Assembly (NCBI GenBank): GCA_005778225.1
Contig: SXPC01000172.1
Location: 1 to 35,725, forward strand
Length of the DNA: 35,725 nt
Direction: 5' to 3'
DNA from: Planctomyces sp.
Lineage (GTDB): Bacteria; Planctomycetota; Planctomycetia; Planctomycetales; Planctomycetaceae
Shown here: positions 9,781 to 16,757 of the stretch, one piece after another
How positions within the stretch are numbered: position 1 is the stretch's first letter
Layout of the letters: each line of letters starts with the position of its first letter
Notes under the pieces: generated by a model
Database searches by the model: none
Told to the model about the DNA's origin: nothing
What the model saw: the letters and a program-made list of their open reading frames with translations, nothing else
Program-made: the position numbers and the translations under genes

Positions 9781-9788
9781 ACAAAGCC

Positions 9789-9807
9789 TCTGGTGATTTT
9801 CACCAGA
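9789..9807 (+). other. Hairpin TCTGGTGA/TCACCAGA after the acidic gene
   Basis: A perfect 8-base stem with a three-base loop begins 9 bases after the stop codon, ahead of the main terminator. No T-run follows it directly. It could stabilise the 3' end of the mRNA. Confidence 0.6.
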
Positions 9808-9822
9808 TCAAGCTGATTCAAT

Positions 9823-9857
9823 AAAAAACCCGCTGATTTCGCAGCGGGTTTTTTATT
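9823..9857 (+). terminator. Bidirectional-looking rho-independent terminator
   Basis: AAAAAACCCGCTG pairs with CAGCGGGTTTTTT around ATTTCG, a strong GC stem followed by TTTTTTATT. Because A-runs precede and T-runs follow, it can work from both sides, but the gene it serves is the acidic protein just upstream. Confidence 0.9.
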
Positions 9858-9874
9858 GCGCTCACTCCAACCTC

Positions 9875-9991
9875 GACACGCGATGCTCACGCGAATTCGT
9901 CCCGCCATGCTCACAGCTTTGGGTGAGCATACTGCTGCGTTTGACGTTGAAGCCTTCAGAACATGCTTGCTCAAAGCCGCAAGCATGGCAC
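9875..9991. repeat. Cluster of GCTCAC / CATGCTTGC palindromic repeats
   Basis: Two palindromic elements lie in the gap between the acidic gene and greA. One, ATGCTCACAGCTTTGGGTGAGCAT, spans about 9908-9931. The other has CATGCTTGC pairing with GCAAGCATG around TCAAAGCC at 9962-9988, then GCAC. The second belongs to the same general GGCAC-tailed hairpin type as the elements at 27121 and 35459. Nothing coding is supported in 9858-10080; a GGGCA triplet repeat lies near 10040. Confidence 0.6.
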
Positions 9992-10079
9992 TTTGGGAAG
10001 AATACGTACTGAACTAAGTAGTGATTGGTATTATCGAGCAGGGCAGGGCAGGGCACCGACTGCCTCATACGAATCTGCT

Positions 10080-10161
10080 GAAAAAAACGCGTCCTGGCGG
10101 CGTGCAAAGTAGAAAACCCCATCACTCGACGCCCAAACGCCGCCACAAAGACGCGGACGCG
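10080..10161 (-). terminator. Long composite hairpin terminator of greA
   Basis: On the minus strand, right after the greA stop, ACGCGTCC and TGGCGGCGT on one side pair with ACGCCGCCA and GGACGCGT on the other. The arms are 10086-10102 and 10136-10161, followed by a T-run (plus-strand A run 10081-10086). The loop is about 33 bases and the stem has an internal loop, much larger than an ordinary terminator. Confidence 0.75.
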
Positions 10162-10638
10162 TCAGTCGACGATTTCTGTGATTTGGAGTTCGCGTGTACC
10201 CCGCGGCGTCTCGACAGTCACCTTGTCCCCGACTTTATTGCTCATCAGGGCCTGAGCCAGTGGGCTCGTCGTCAGGATCTTCATCGGCTCAGAGTCATAA
10301 TCCTCATCACCAGGTCCGACGAACTCATACTTCTCTTCGTCGTCCCACTTCAGATCCTTGACCGTCACCGTCGATCCGTACGTGACAACCCCCTTGGGCA
10401 TCGTCGATTTATCGACGATATAGCAGCTGTTCAGCTTCGATTTTAGCTGATTAATCTTCGCCTGGATCATTCCCTGACGTTCACGCTGACCGTGATACTC
10501 AGCGTTCTCCTTCAGATCCCCCTCGGCGCGAGCATCCGCAATATTCGCCGTGCACTCTGGCATTTCCACGTCTTCGAGGATGCGCAACTCTTCCTTGAGC
10601 TTGTCAAAACCTTCACGCGAGATGGGTTGTCGATCCAT
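10162..10638 (-). CDS. greA: Transcription elongation factor GreA
   Basis: From ATG at 10638 the protein is 158 residues, the usual GreA length. The upstream open frame to 10839 is not needed, and GGGAG lies about 10 bases before this ATG. The N-terminal half is the coiled-coil hairpin that enters the RNA polymerase secondary channel. Its tip, [13 protein letters not shown], carries the acidic residues D41 and E44 that stimulate cleavage of backtracked RNA. The C-terminal half is the FKBP-like domain ([12 protein letters not shown], then [18 protein letters not shown]). It rescues stalled polymerase in the cytoplasm. The gene is monocistronic, with a TATAAT-type promoter candidate about 300 bases upstream and the long terminator at 10080-10161. 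Confidence 0.95.
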   Translation of the reverse strand: MDRQPISREGFDKLKEELRILEDVEMPECTANIADARAEGDLKENAEYHGQRERQGMIQAKINQLKSKLNSCYIVDKSTMPKGVVTYGSTVTVKDLKWDDEEKYEFVGPGDEDYDSEPMKILTTSPLAQALMSNKVGDKVTVETPRGTRELQITEIVD

Positions 10639-10932
10639 AGCTGCAAGTCTCCCATTGGAGAGTTCAAAGGTCATACTGCAAAAAATATCTGCCGTCTGAA
10701 ATGGACTCACCAGTCGCTTCAAAACCACGTCCATGCCGTGACATCGCCACCGATCAGCTGGATCTTCACTCGCAAACCAGAGATTTGCAGACTGAAAACC
10801 CCGAGTGTCAACGACGGAAAGATATCGCCTGCTGTTCATTCAAGACAAAAAAAGAAACGGCTCGTCAAACGATTCGTGATTAACCGGCATCCCAGTTCAC
10901 GTCTCAATTTGTCCAGCCGTGCCTTCTGCCAC

Positions 10933-10962
10933 ATTATAAGGCCTTACGTCATGGCTTGACTA
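10933..10962 (-). promoter_or_regulatory. Candidate sigma70-type promoter for greA
   Basis: The minus strand has a perfect TATAAT (10938-10933) followed by G, with TAGTCA (10962-10957) 18 bases upstream as a 4-of-6 match to the -35 box. It points toward greA, leaving a leader of about 290 bases. The -10 is good; the pairing with the -35 is inference. Confidence 0.4.
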
Positions 10963-10969
10963 CTCTGAA

Positions 10970-11476
10970 TCAGAAAAAGTCCCGCACCGTTCTCAACTGG
11001 GTAATACCAATATCAGTTTTAACTGCGCCGCCGATCAAACAGTGCAGCTGGCTTTGAACAAACCTGCCCCGCTTCAGCCAGTTGTGAGGAAAAAGGTTGG
11101 AGCTTACAGGCAACACTGGCAATCACAGGACAAACTGAAAAGCCCGCTTTCGTCATCGAGATCCCTCCTCAACTTTCGTGAAACGCCCGCCTCAGTCTTT
11201 TGGCCTTTTTCCTCCTCCGCGACCTCTGCCCCCCTCCGCGTCCTCTGCGTTCCAGTCTCCTCCTGTTTCTGAACGGTCTTGACGGGAATCAGCGGATGTC
11301 CAGAAAGCCGAAATGCCGAAACCGCCAGTCGCAACACCTTTCCTGCTCGAAAACTTGTCACTTGAGTCTGTTCGACTGATCGACCGAACTCTACAATCCG
11401 AGAAGTTTTATGTCCCAGGGCAATCTCCCGCAAAACGCCCGTCCGGGATCAGATCGACATACTCAGGAGGGCGACG
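10970..11476. other. Gene-free stretch with a CTCCGCGACCTCTGC repeat arm
   Basis: No open frame here looks like a gene. From about 11211 to 11268 there is a C/T-rich element with CTCCGCGACCTCTGC, then CGTCCTCTGCGTTCCAGTCT, which is matched closely at 28931-28975 before btaB. It resembles one arm of the CACAGAG inverted repeats at 25284 and 35636. The Shine-Dalgarno sequence AGGAGGGCGACG at the end serves the gene at 11477. Confidence 0.55.
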
Positions 11477-12745
11477 ATGGCTATCAAGGGACTGGCACAA
11501 TTCCGTTTCAAACACATCACACTCGCCCTTTGCGCCATAACTCTCTCGCTGAACCTCAGCGGCGTGACGTTCGCCCAAGCGGCTGCTCCGACCAAAGAAT
11601 ATCAGCCCGCTGTCCCTGATTCTGCTCCGATCACAGACCGCGAATACGAACAGTTCGCAACATCGCTCGAACAGGATATCTACGCCGAGCCCAACGTCGA
11701 CTTCCAGAAGTTCTGCAACATGGACTGGCTGACCCAGCGCGTCGCCGGTGATATGGATCAGAAAGACACCAAGATCAAAGACCTGATGGCCGGCTGGAAA
11801 CAAGGCTATATCCAGTCCAACCCTCTCTCACTCATGCAACAACTCGTCCGTGATGGCGGTTCGTACGACTTCCTCAAAGTCCTCGATGGTGCAACCGGCA
11901 AACAAAGCAAACGCGTCATCTTCCGCATGGTTCGACCAGACGGAGGCTACAATTACCACGAATTCCTCCTCGCCAAATCTCCCGATGGCAAGGTCCGCGC
12001 CTACGACATCTTCACCCACCTCAACGCCGAATTCCAATCCGAAACCTCGCGACGCCTCCTCCTGTATTACATCCAGCAGAACGAAGCCAAACTCCTCACC
12101 GAAATCTCAGGCACCGAAAAAGCAGAACTCGAAAACGTCACCAAACTCCAGCAGATGGCCGAGTTCAACCAGCTCAAGCAATACGAGAAGGCTCTCCTCG
12201 TCTATTACCAGATGCCCGAACAGACTCAACAACTCAAGCACGTTCTGACCATGCGCTTCACCGCCGCCTTCGGCAAAATGGACCATGAAGAGATCATCAA
12301 GACCTACGACGATTTCCAGAAAAAATATCCCGCCGATAACTGCCTGAACTTCCTCGGCGTCACCTACTTCTCCTCCAAAGGCGATTACGACAAGACCATC
12401 AAATGCCTCGATGCCATCAGTCAGGCCATCAAAGGCGATCCCTTCCTCGACATCAAAAAAGCCGAGATGTACGAGGCCAAAGACGAATACGCCACCGCCG
12501 AAAAAATGACCCTCGCCGCCCTCCAGCAGGACTCCAGCCTCATCGACGGCTACTGGCTGATGATCACCATCTCCCTCAATCAGGAAGATCACGCCAAGAC
12601 CCTCGAGTGGCTCAAAAAGATCGACTCCCAGTTCGAAATGGACTGGAACGACATCTCCGCCGTCGAAGACTACAGCGAATTCATCAAGTCCCCTCAATAC
12701 AAAGAGTGGACCAAATACCTCGCCAACAAACCCAAGAAGAAGTAA
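11477..12745 (+). CDS. Secreted TPR-like repeat protein, function unknown
   Basis: The 422-residue protein starts at ATG 11477 behind a strong AGGAGG six bases upstream. The N-terminus FKHITLALCAITLSLNLSGV then TFAQA is a signal peptide cleaved near residue 35. The second half is helical and repeats in TPR fashion: QLKQYEKALLVYYQMPEQTQQ, YDKTIKCLDAISQAIKGDP, YATAEKMTLAALQQDSSLIDG and HAKTLEWLKKIDSQ. The first half (residues 60-200) has FRMVRPDGGYNYHEFLLA and may form a separate alpha/beta domain. TPR proteins mediate protein contacts, and the export signal places this one outside the cytoplasm. I see no catalytic motif. An inverted repeat follows the stop at 12776-12834. Confidence 0.87.
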   Translation: MAIKGLAQFRFKHITLALCAITLSLNLSGVTFAQAAAPTKEYQPAVPDSAPITDREYEQFATSLEQDIYAEPNVDFQKFCNMDWLTQRVAGDMDQKDTKIKDLMAGWKQGYIQSNPLSLMQQLVRDGGSYDFLKVLDGATGKQSKRVIFRMVRPDGGYNYHEFLLAKSPDGKVRAYDIFTHLNAEFQSETSRRLLLYYIQQNEAKLLTEISGTEKAELENVTKLQQMAEFNQLKQYEKALLVYYQMPEQTQQLKHVLTMRFTAAFGKMDHEEIIKTYDDFQKKYPADNCLNFLGVTYFSSKGDYDKTIKCLDAISQAIKGDPFLDIKKAEMYEAKDEYATAEKMTLAALQQDSSLIDGYWLMITISLNQEDHAKTLEWLKKIDSQFEMDWNDISAVEDYSEFIKSPQYKEWTKYLANKPKKK

Positions 12746-12775
12746 CCCAGGCGCGAACATCACCCCATCATTCTC

Positions 12776-12834
12776 AGTCATGAGTCGTGTGTTATGAGAT
12801 AAATCCCCCGAAACACCTTCTCCAACTCATGACT
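12776..12834. repeat. 10-base inverted repeat AGTCATGAGT / ACTCATGACT
   Basis: Perfect arms at 12776-12785 and 12825-12834 with 39 bases between, shortly after the stop of the secreted TPR-like gene. It may fold in the 3' end of that mRNA, but no T-run follows. Confidence 0.6.
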
Positions 12835-12860
12835 CATGACGAACGCGTCCCGTTCCCCCG

Positions 12861-12938
12861 TCCGGCTAAGCCCCAATCCCTAAGCCCCAATCCCTAAGCC
12901 CCAATCCCTAAGCCCCAATCCCTAAGCCCCACAAACCA
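12861..12938 (+). repeat. Tandem 14-base C-rich repeat abutting the argC start
   Basis: The head TCCGGCT (12861-12867) is followed by four exact units AAGCCCCAATCCCT from 12868, and a partial fifth ending at about 12931, seven bases before the argC ATG. The minus strand has alternating runs of four and three G with loops CTTA and ATT, which fits the G-quadruplex pattern. No Shine-Dalgarno sequence is left between the array and the start codon. A two-unit relative stands before the gene at 29908 and another, inverted, at 35568-35594. Confidence 0.9.
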
Positions 12939-13952
12939 ATGACCACAGTCGCCATCCTCGGAGCCACCGGCTACACCGCCGTCGAGCTGATCAAAATCCT
13001 GCTGCGACACCCGCACGTGAAAATCACCGCGGTCACCAGCCGTCAGGATGACGCCACGCCGATTCACGCCGTCCACCCGTCTCTGTACGGCCGCATCAAT
13101 CTCAACTGCGAGAACCTCACACCCGAACAAATCGCCGAGCGCGCCCAGGTCGCCTTCTGTGCACTGCCTCATACCGCCAGCATGGAAATCATCCCCAAGC
13201 TGCTGGCCCTCGGCGTGAAAGTCGTCGACCTGAGTGCCGACTACCGACTCCGAGACCCCGGCGTCTACGAAACCTGGTACGGCCACGTCCACACCGACCC
13301 GACTCGCCTCGGTTCCACCATCTACGGACTCCCGGAACTCTGGGCCGAGAAGATCCCCGGCCATGACCTCATCGCCAACCCCGGCTGCTACACCAGTACC
13401 TCCATCCTCGGTCTGGCCCCGCTGCTGGCTGGTGGCTATATCGAACCCGAGAACATCATCATCGACGCCAAGTCCGGCGTCTCCGGCGCAGGCCGCAAAC
13501 CGAAGCTGACGATTCACTACCCCGAGTGCAACGAAAGCATCTCCGCCTACAGCATCGGCAACCATCGACACACCCCCGAAATCGAACAGGTCCTCTCCGA
13601 CGCCTGCGGCAAACAGGTCAGCGTCATCTTCACCCCCCACCTCGTCCCCATGGACCGCGGCATCCTCGCGACCATGTACGCCCGCCCCGCCAAAGAAGCC
13701 ACCGAAGAACAGCTTCTCCAGGCCATGCGCGACTACTACCAGGGCAAGCCGTTCATCCGGGTCGTCGAGCACCTCCCCGGCACCAAAGACGTTGCCTACA
13801 CCAACTTCTGCGACATGACCGTCCGCCTCACCCGCGGACACGTCCTCGTCCTCGCCGTCACCGACAACCTCATCAAAGGCGCCTCCGGCGTCGCCGTCCA
13901 AAACTTCAACCTCATGCAAGGCTACGAAGAATCCACCGGCTTGCTGCCATAA
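12939..13952 (+). CDS. argC: N-acetyl-gamma-glutamyl-phosphate reductase
   Basis: The 337-residue protein makes N-acetylglutamate semialdehyde from the acyl phosphate with NADPH, the third step of arginine synthesis, in the cytoplasm. The NADP-binding start is [20 protein letters not shown]. The active-site Cys150 is in [23 protein letters not shown] and [12 protein letters not shown], typical of the family, are also present. Length is normal. argJ follows on the same strand after 80 bases, so the two form an operon, although an AAGGCGAGCG repeat occupies the gap. The start ATG 12939 has no Shine-Dalgarno sequence and follows the tandem repeat directly. Confidence 0.96.
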   Translation: MTTVAILGATGYTAVELIKILLRHPHVKITAVTSRQDDATPIHAVHPSLYGRINLNCENLTPEQIAERAQVAFCALPHTASMEIIPKLLALGVKVVDLSADYRLRDPGVYETWYGHVHTDPTRLGSTIYGLPELWAEKIPGHDLIANPGCYTSTSILGLAPLLAGGYIEPENIIIDAKSGVSGAGRKPKLTIHYPECNESISAYSIGNHRHTPEIEQVLSDACGKQVSVIFTPHLVPMDRGILATMYARPAKEATEEQLLQAMRDYYQGKPFIRVVEHLPGTKDVAYTNFCDMTVRLTRGHVLVLAVTDNLIKGASGVAVQNFNLMQGYEESTGLLP

Positions 13953-13960
13953 TCTCTTCC

Positions 13961-13992
13961 AAGGCGAGCGGGGGGTGTAAAACCCCTGTCTT
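13961..13992 (+). repeat. Dispersed palindromic repeat, AAGGCGAGCG family, copy B
   Basis: AAGGCGAGCG followed by GGGGGTGTAAAACCCCTGTC and TT, 8 bases after the argC stop. It lies inside the argC-argJ gap and could fold as a hairpin in the shared mRNA. Confidence 0.88.
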
Positions 13993-14032
13993 CATTCTTT
14001 CTTATTTCCATTCTTAGTCCCCCATCAAACTC

Positions 14033-15232
14033 ATGACGAACGCTTCAGACTCAATTCGCCTCCCCCTCGGCTTCCAGACCAGCTCTCGCGCCTGCGGAAT
14101 CCGTGGCGATGTCGGACGCCTCGATCTGGCCTTGTTCTACTCCGAAGTCCCCGCCGTCGCAGCAGGCGTCTTCACGACCAACGCGGTCAACGGCGCCCCG
14201 GTCAAAGTCTGCCGTGAACGCCTCCCACGCTCCACCGCCCGCGCCGTCATCATCAACGCCGGCAACGCCAACGCCTGCACCGGCACGCAGGGCATCAAAG
14301 ACGCCAAAGAAATGACCGTCAGCCTCGCCGCTCAAATCGGCTGCCCTCCGGACGATGTCCTCGTCTGCTCCACGGGCGTCATCGGCCGCTTCCTGCCACT
14401 CTCTAAAATCACGACCAACATCCCCGAACTCTGGTCCAACCGCGGCGGCTCTCCTGACCACCTCGCCAACACCGCTCAAGCCATCATGACGACCGACACG
14501 GTTCCCAAGGTCGTCACACGCGAAGTCCCCATCAACGGCAAGACAGTCACGATCACCGGTGTCTGCAAGGGCGCCGCTATGATCGCCCCCAATATGGCGA
14601 CCATGCTCTGCGTCATCATGACCGACGCCGCTGTCAACGAAGAGACTGTTCAATCTCTCATGACCGAAATCGCCAATAACTCCTTCAACAGCATCACCGT
14701 CGAAGGCCACACCAGCACCAGCGATTCAATGATCCTCCTGGCGAATGGTCAATCCGGCGCCTCCCTGTCCGACTCCGTCGAACTCAAAGACGCCCTGCAA
14801 GCCGTCGCTTCGGAACTCGCCCAGAAAATCATCCGCGACGCCGAAGGGGCAGGGCACTTCGTCACCATCAACATCACCGGCGCCTACGACTCCGACCACG
14901 CCAACCTCCTCGGCAAAACGATCGCCAATGACGCCCTCGTCAAAACAGCCATCACTGGCAACGACCCCAACTGGGGCCGCATCGTCTCGGCGTGCGGTCG
15001 CACCGGCAACAACCTCACTGAAAACGACATCCTCTCCCTGTCGATCAACAACCTGACCATCTTCGCCCAGGGCGCCCCGACCAGCGAAGACCTCTCCAAA
15101 GTCTCCGCTGCCATGAAAACCGGCGAAGTCGTCATCGACCTCAAAATGTCCCTCGGCTCAGGCCAAGCCACCATCTGGACCTGCGACCTGACTCAGGAAT
15201 ACGTCCGCCTGAACGCCGACTATACGACGTAA
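14033..15232 (+). CDS. argJ: Bifunctional ornithine acetyltransferase / N-acetylglutamate synthase
   Basis: The 399-residue protein transfers acetyl from N-acetylornithine to glutamate, and may also make N-acetylglutamate from acetyl-CoA. The self-cleavage motif is KGAAMIAPNMATML, with Thr190 as the new N-terminal nucleophile after the precursor splits into alpha and beta chains. NAGNANACTG and TSTSDSMILLANG, and the substrate loop GNDPNWGRIVSACGR, are typical. Length is normal. It is downstream of argC in the same direction, so arginine synthesis here uses the cyclic acetyl pathway. The start ATG 14033 has no clear Shine-Dalgarno sequence. Its stop is 4 bases from the convergent stop of the esterase gene, leaving no room for a terminator. 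Confidence 0.95.
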   Translation: MTNASDSIRLPLGFQTSSRACGIRGDVGRLDLALFYSEVPAVAAGVFTTNAVNGAPVKVCRERLPRSTARAVIINAGNANACTGTQGIKDAKEMTVSLAAQIGCPPDDVLVCSTGVIGRFLPLSKITTNIPELWSNRGGSPDHLANTAQAIMTTDTVPKVVTREVPINGKTVTITGVCKGAAMIAPNMATMLCVIMTDAAVNEETVQSLMTEIANNSFNSITVEGHTSTSDSMILLANGQSGASLSDSVELKDALQAVASELAQKIIRDAEGAGHFVTINITGAYDSDHANLLGKTIANDALVKTAITGNDPNWGRIVSACGRTGNNLTENDILSLSINNLTIFAQGAPTSEDLSKVSAAMKTGEVVIDLKMSLGSGQATIWTCDLTQEYVRLNADYTT

Positions 15233-15236
15233 CCAA

Positions 15237-16388
15237 TCATTGTTTGCGAAACGACTCGTCTTCCTGCTTGGTCACAAACCCATCGCCATTCGCATCGATG
15301 CGATCGAATAGATTCTTCAACGGAAACTCTTCGCGACTGAGCTTCCCATCTCCATTCGCATCGTTGCGTTGAATCACGACGTCCCAGGCAGGGCCGCGCA
15401 CGCTGCCAGCTGCTGGCCTCGAACGGGCAGGCGGGGTCTGAGAGGAAGCAGAACTTTCGCTCAATTCTGCAGCTACTACTCTGGATTTGGTTTGCCCCTT
15501 CAGGTGCTCTTCAAAAAAGTCGGCCGTACGCGTTTGAATCTCTGGTCCGCCGAGCATGTGTCCGCCACCTTTGACCGTGTGAAAGTGCACCCAGATTTTC
15601 TTGTTTTTAAGTGCATCGAACAGCAATTTCGCCTGCGACCAGTGAACCGTCTGGTCCTGATCTCCATGAATGAGCAGAAACGGTGGAGTTGTCTCGCTGA
15701 GATAGGAAATCGGATTCGCCCGGCCAGCTTTTTCAGGGTTGTCCTGAATGGGACCTCCGATGAGTCGTGATTCCGGAGAGCTGGGAGCATTGTGTCTGAC
15801 TCGCTGCGCAACCGGGAGATGATCATCCATCTTCAACAGATCCGTCGGGCCTGCACTCGGGGCAGCCGCCTGGATGCGACTCGAAAATTCCAGATTCTCT
15901 CCGACATCAAACTCTTTGACATCCCCAGTCGTGGCAAGCAGCGAAACCAGATGCCCACCCGCGGAATGTCCCGTGGCGCCAAACCGGTCTGGATCAAGTT
16001 GATACTCGTCAGCATGGGCTCTCAGCCAACGGACGGAAGCTTTGCAGTCTTGAATCTGAGCAGGGAAGATGGCTTCTCCCGATAGTCGATAGTTAATCAC
16101 GGCCACTGCAAACCCGTAACGCGACAACCAGCTTCCCATCCCCCCATTCTTGCTTCCCTCTGCCCAGCCTCCCCCATGAATGCCGATAATCACCGGCAGT
16201 TTCCCAGGAACTCCTTCCGGGAGATAAAGATCCAAGGTCAAAGACTTCTCACCAACTTTGGCGTATTCCAAATCGCGAATAATCTTCACGCGATACGCGG
16301 GGGCTGCAGCCTGCTGCGCTTCAACCTGTCTGCCAACCATGGAAACCGCCATCACCACTCCGACAACAAGCATTTCCCGAAGCATCAT
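15237..16388 (-). CDS. Secreted alpha/beta-hydrolase (BD-FAE/carboxylesterase type) with C-terminal EF-hands
   Basis: The protein is 384 residues from ATG 16388, which has AGGAGT five bases upstream; the longer frame to 16451 is rejected. LREMLVVGVVMAVSMVG is a signal peptide. The esterase part has the oxyanion motif IHGGGWAEG (about 71), the nucleophile elbow GATGHSAGGH (Ser142), LLIHGDQDQTV with the acid, and VKGGGHML with the catalytic His. The last 50 residues hold two canonical EF-hand loops, DANGDGKLSREE and DANGDGFVTKQE, so calcium binding is expected. It probably de-esterifies carbohydrate-linked acyl or feruloyl groups outside the cytoplasm. The plus-strand C and G are about equal here, unlike its C-rich neighbours. 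It is convergent with argJ. Confidence 0.92.
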   Translation of the reverse strand: MMLREMLVVGVVMAVSMVGRQVEAQQAAAPAYRVKIIRDLEYAKVGEKSLTLDLYLPEGVPGKLPVIIGIHGGGWAEGSKNGGMGSWLSRYGFAVAVINYRLSGEAIFPAQIQDCKASVRWLRAHADEYQLDPDRFGATGHSAGGHLVSLLATTGDVKEFDVGENLEFSSRIQAAAPSAGPTDLLKMDDHLPVAQRVRHNAPSSPESRLIGGPIQDNPEKAGRANPISYLSETTPPFLLIHGDQDQTVHWSQAKLLFDALKNKKIWVHFHTVKGGGHMLGGPEIQTRTADFFEEHLKGQTKSRVVAAELSESSASSQTPPARSRPAAGSVRGPAWDVVIQRNDANGDGKLSREEFPLKNLFDRIDANGDGFVTKQEDESFRKQ

Positions 16389-16757
16389 GAGGGACTCCTG
16401 GCCTTGAAGAAAAAGAACAGCAGCGCGGAAATGTGAGTGACCTGTCATCAATCACCGATTATTCAATCACCGCTCGATGCGTTTTGTTTCGTCAGTTTTG
16501 GCAAACTGTGCGCGAATCCCCTATGAAAAGCGATCCAGAGCCTTGCCGTAAAGTGTTCAGATTCACGCCAGGAGTTTGGCAGTTCGCAGAAGGGGAGAGC
16601 CGGCCCCACGAGCCAGCCACATCCTCTCACTCCCACTTCTTACCCTAAACATCCCCCCTCAAACTTCTCCCATCCCCCTCCACCCGATAAGATCGTCGGT
16701 TGACTCATTCACGACGGCCCCCCGTCGCGCACTCTTCTCTCTCGGATTGGATTCCTC
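16389..16757. other. Gene-free stretch between esterase and putA, with TCAATCACCG pair
   Basis: No gene is supported. TCAATCACCG occurs at 16448-16457 and 16463-16472, a 15-base period, and the same decamer pair recurs at 19968 and 19985. The rest is the divergent control region for the esterase and putA. I see no clear promoter or Shine-Dalgarno sequence for putA. Confidence 0.4.

Noticed and set aside
12861-12938. Possible CRISPR array
   Set aside because: The units are 14 bases and directly tandem with no spacers, and there are no cas genes.
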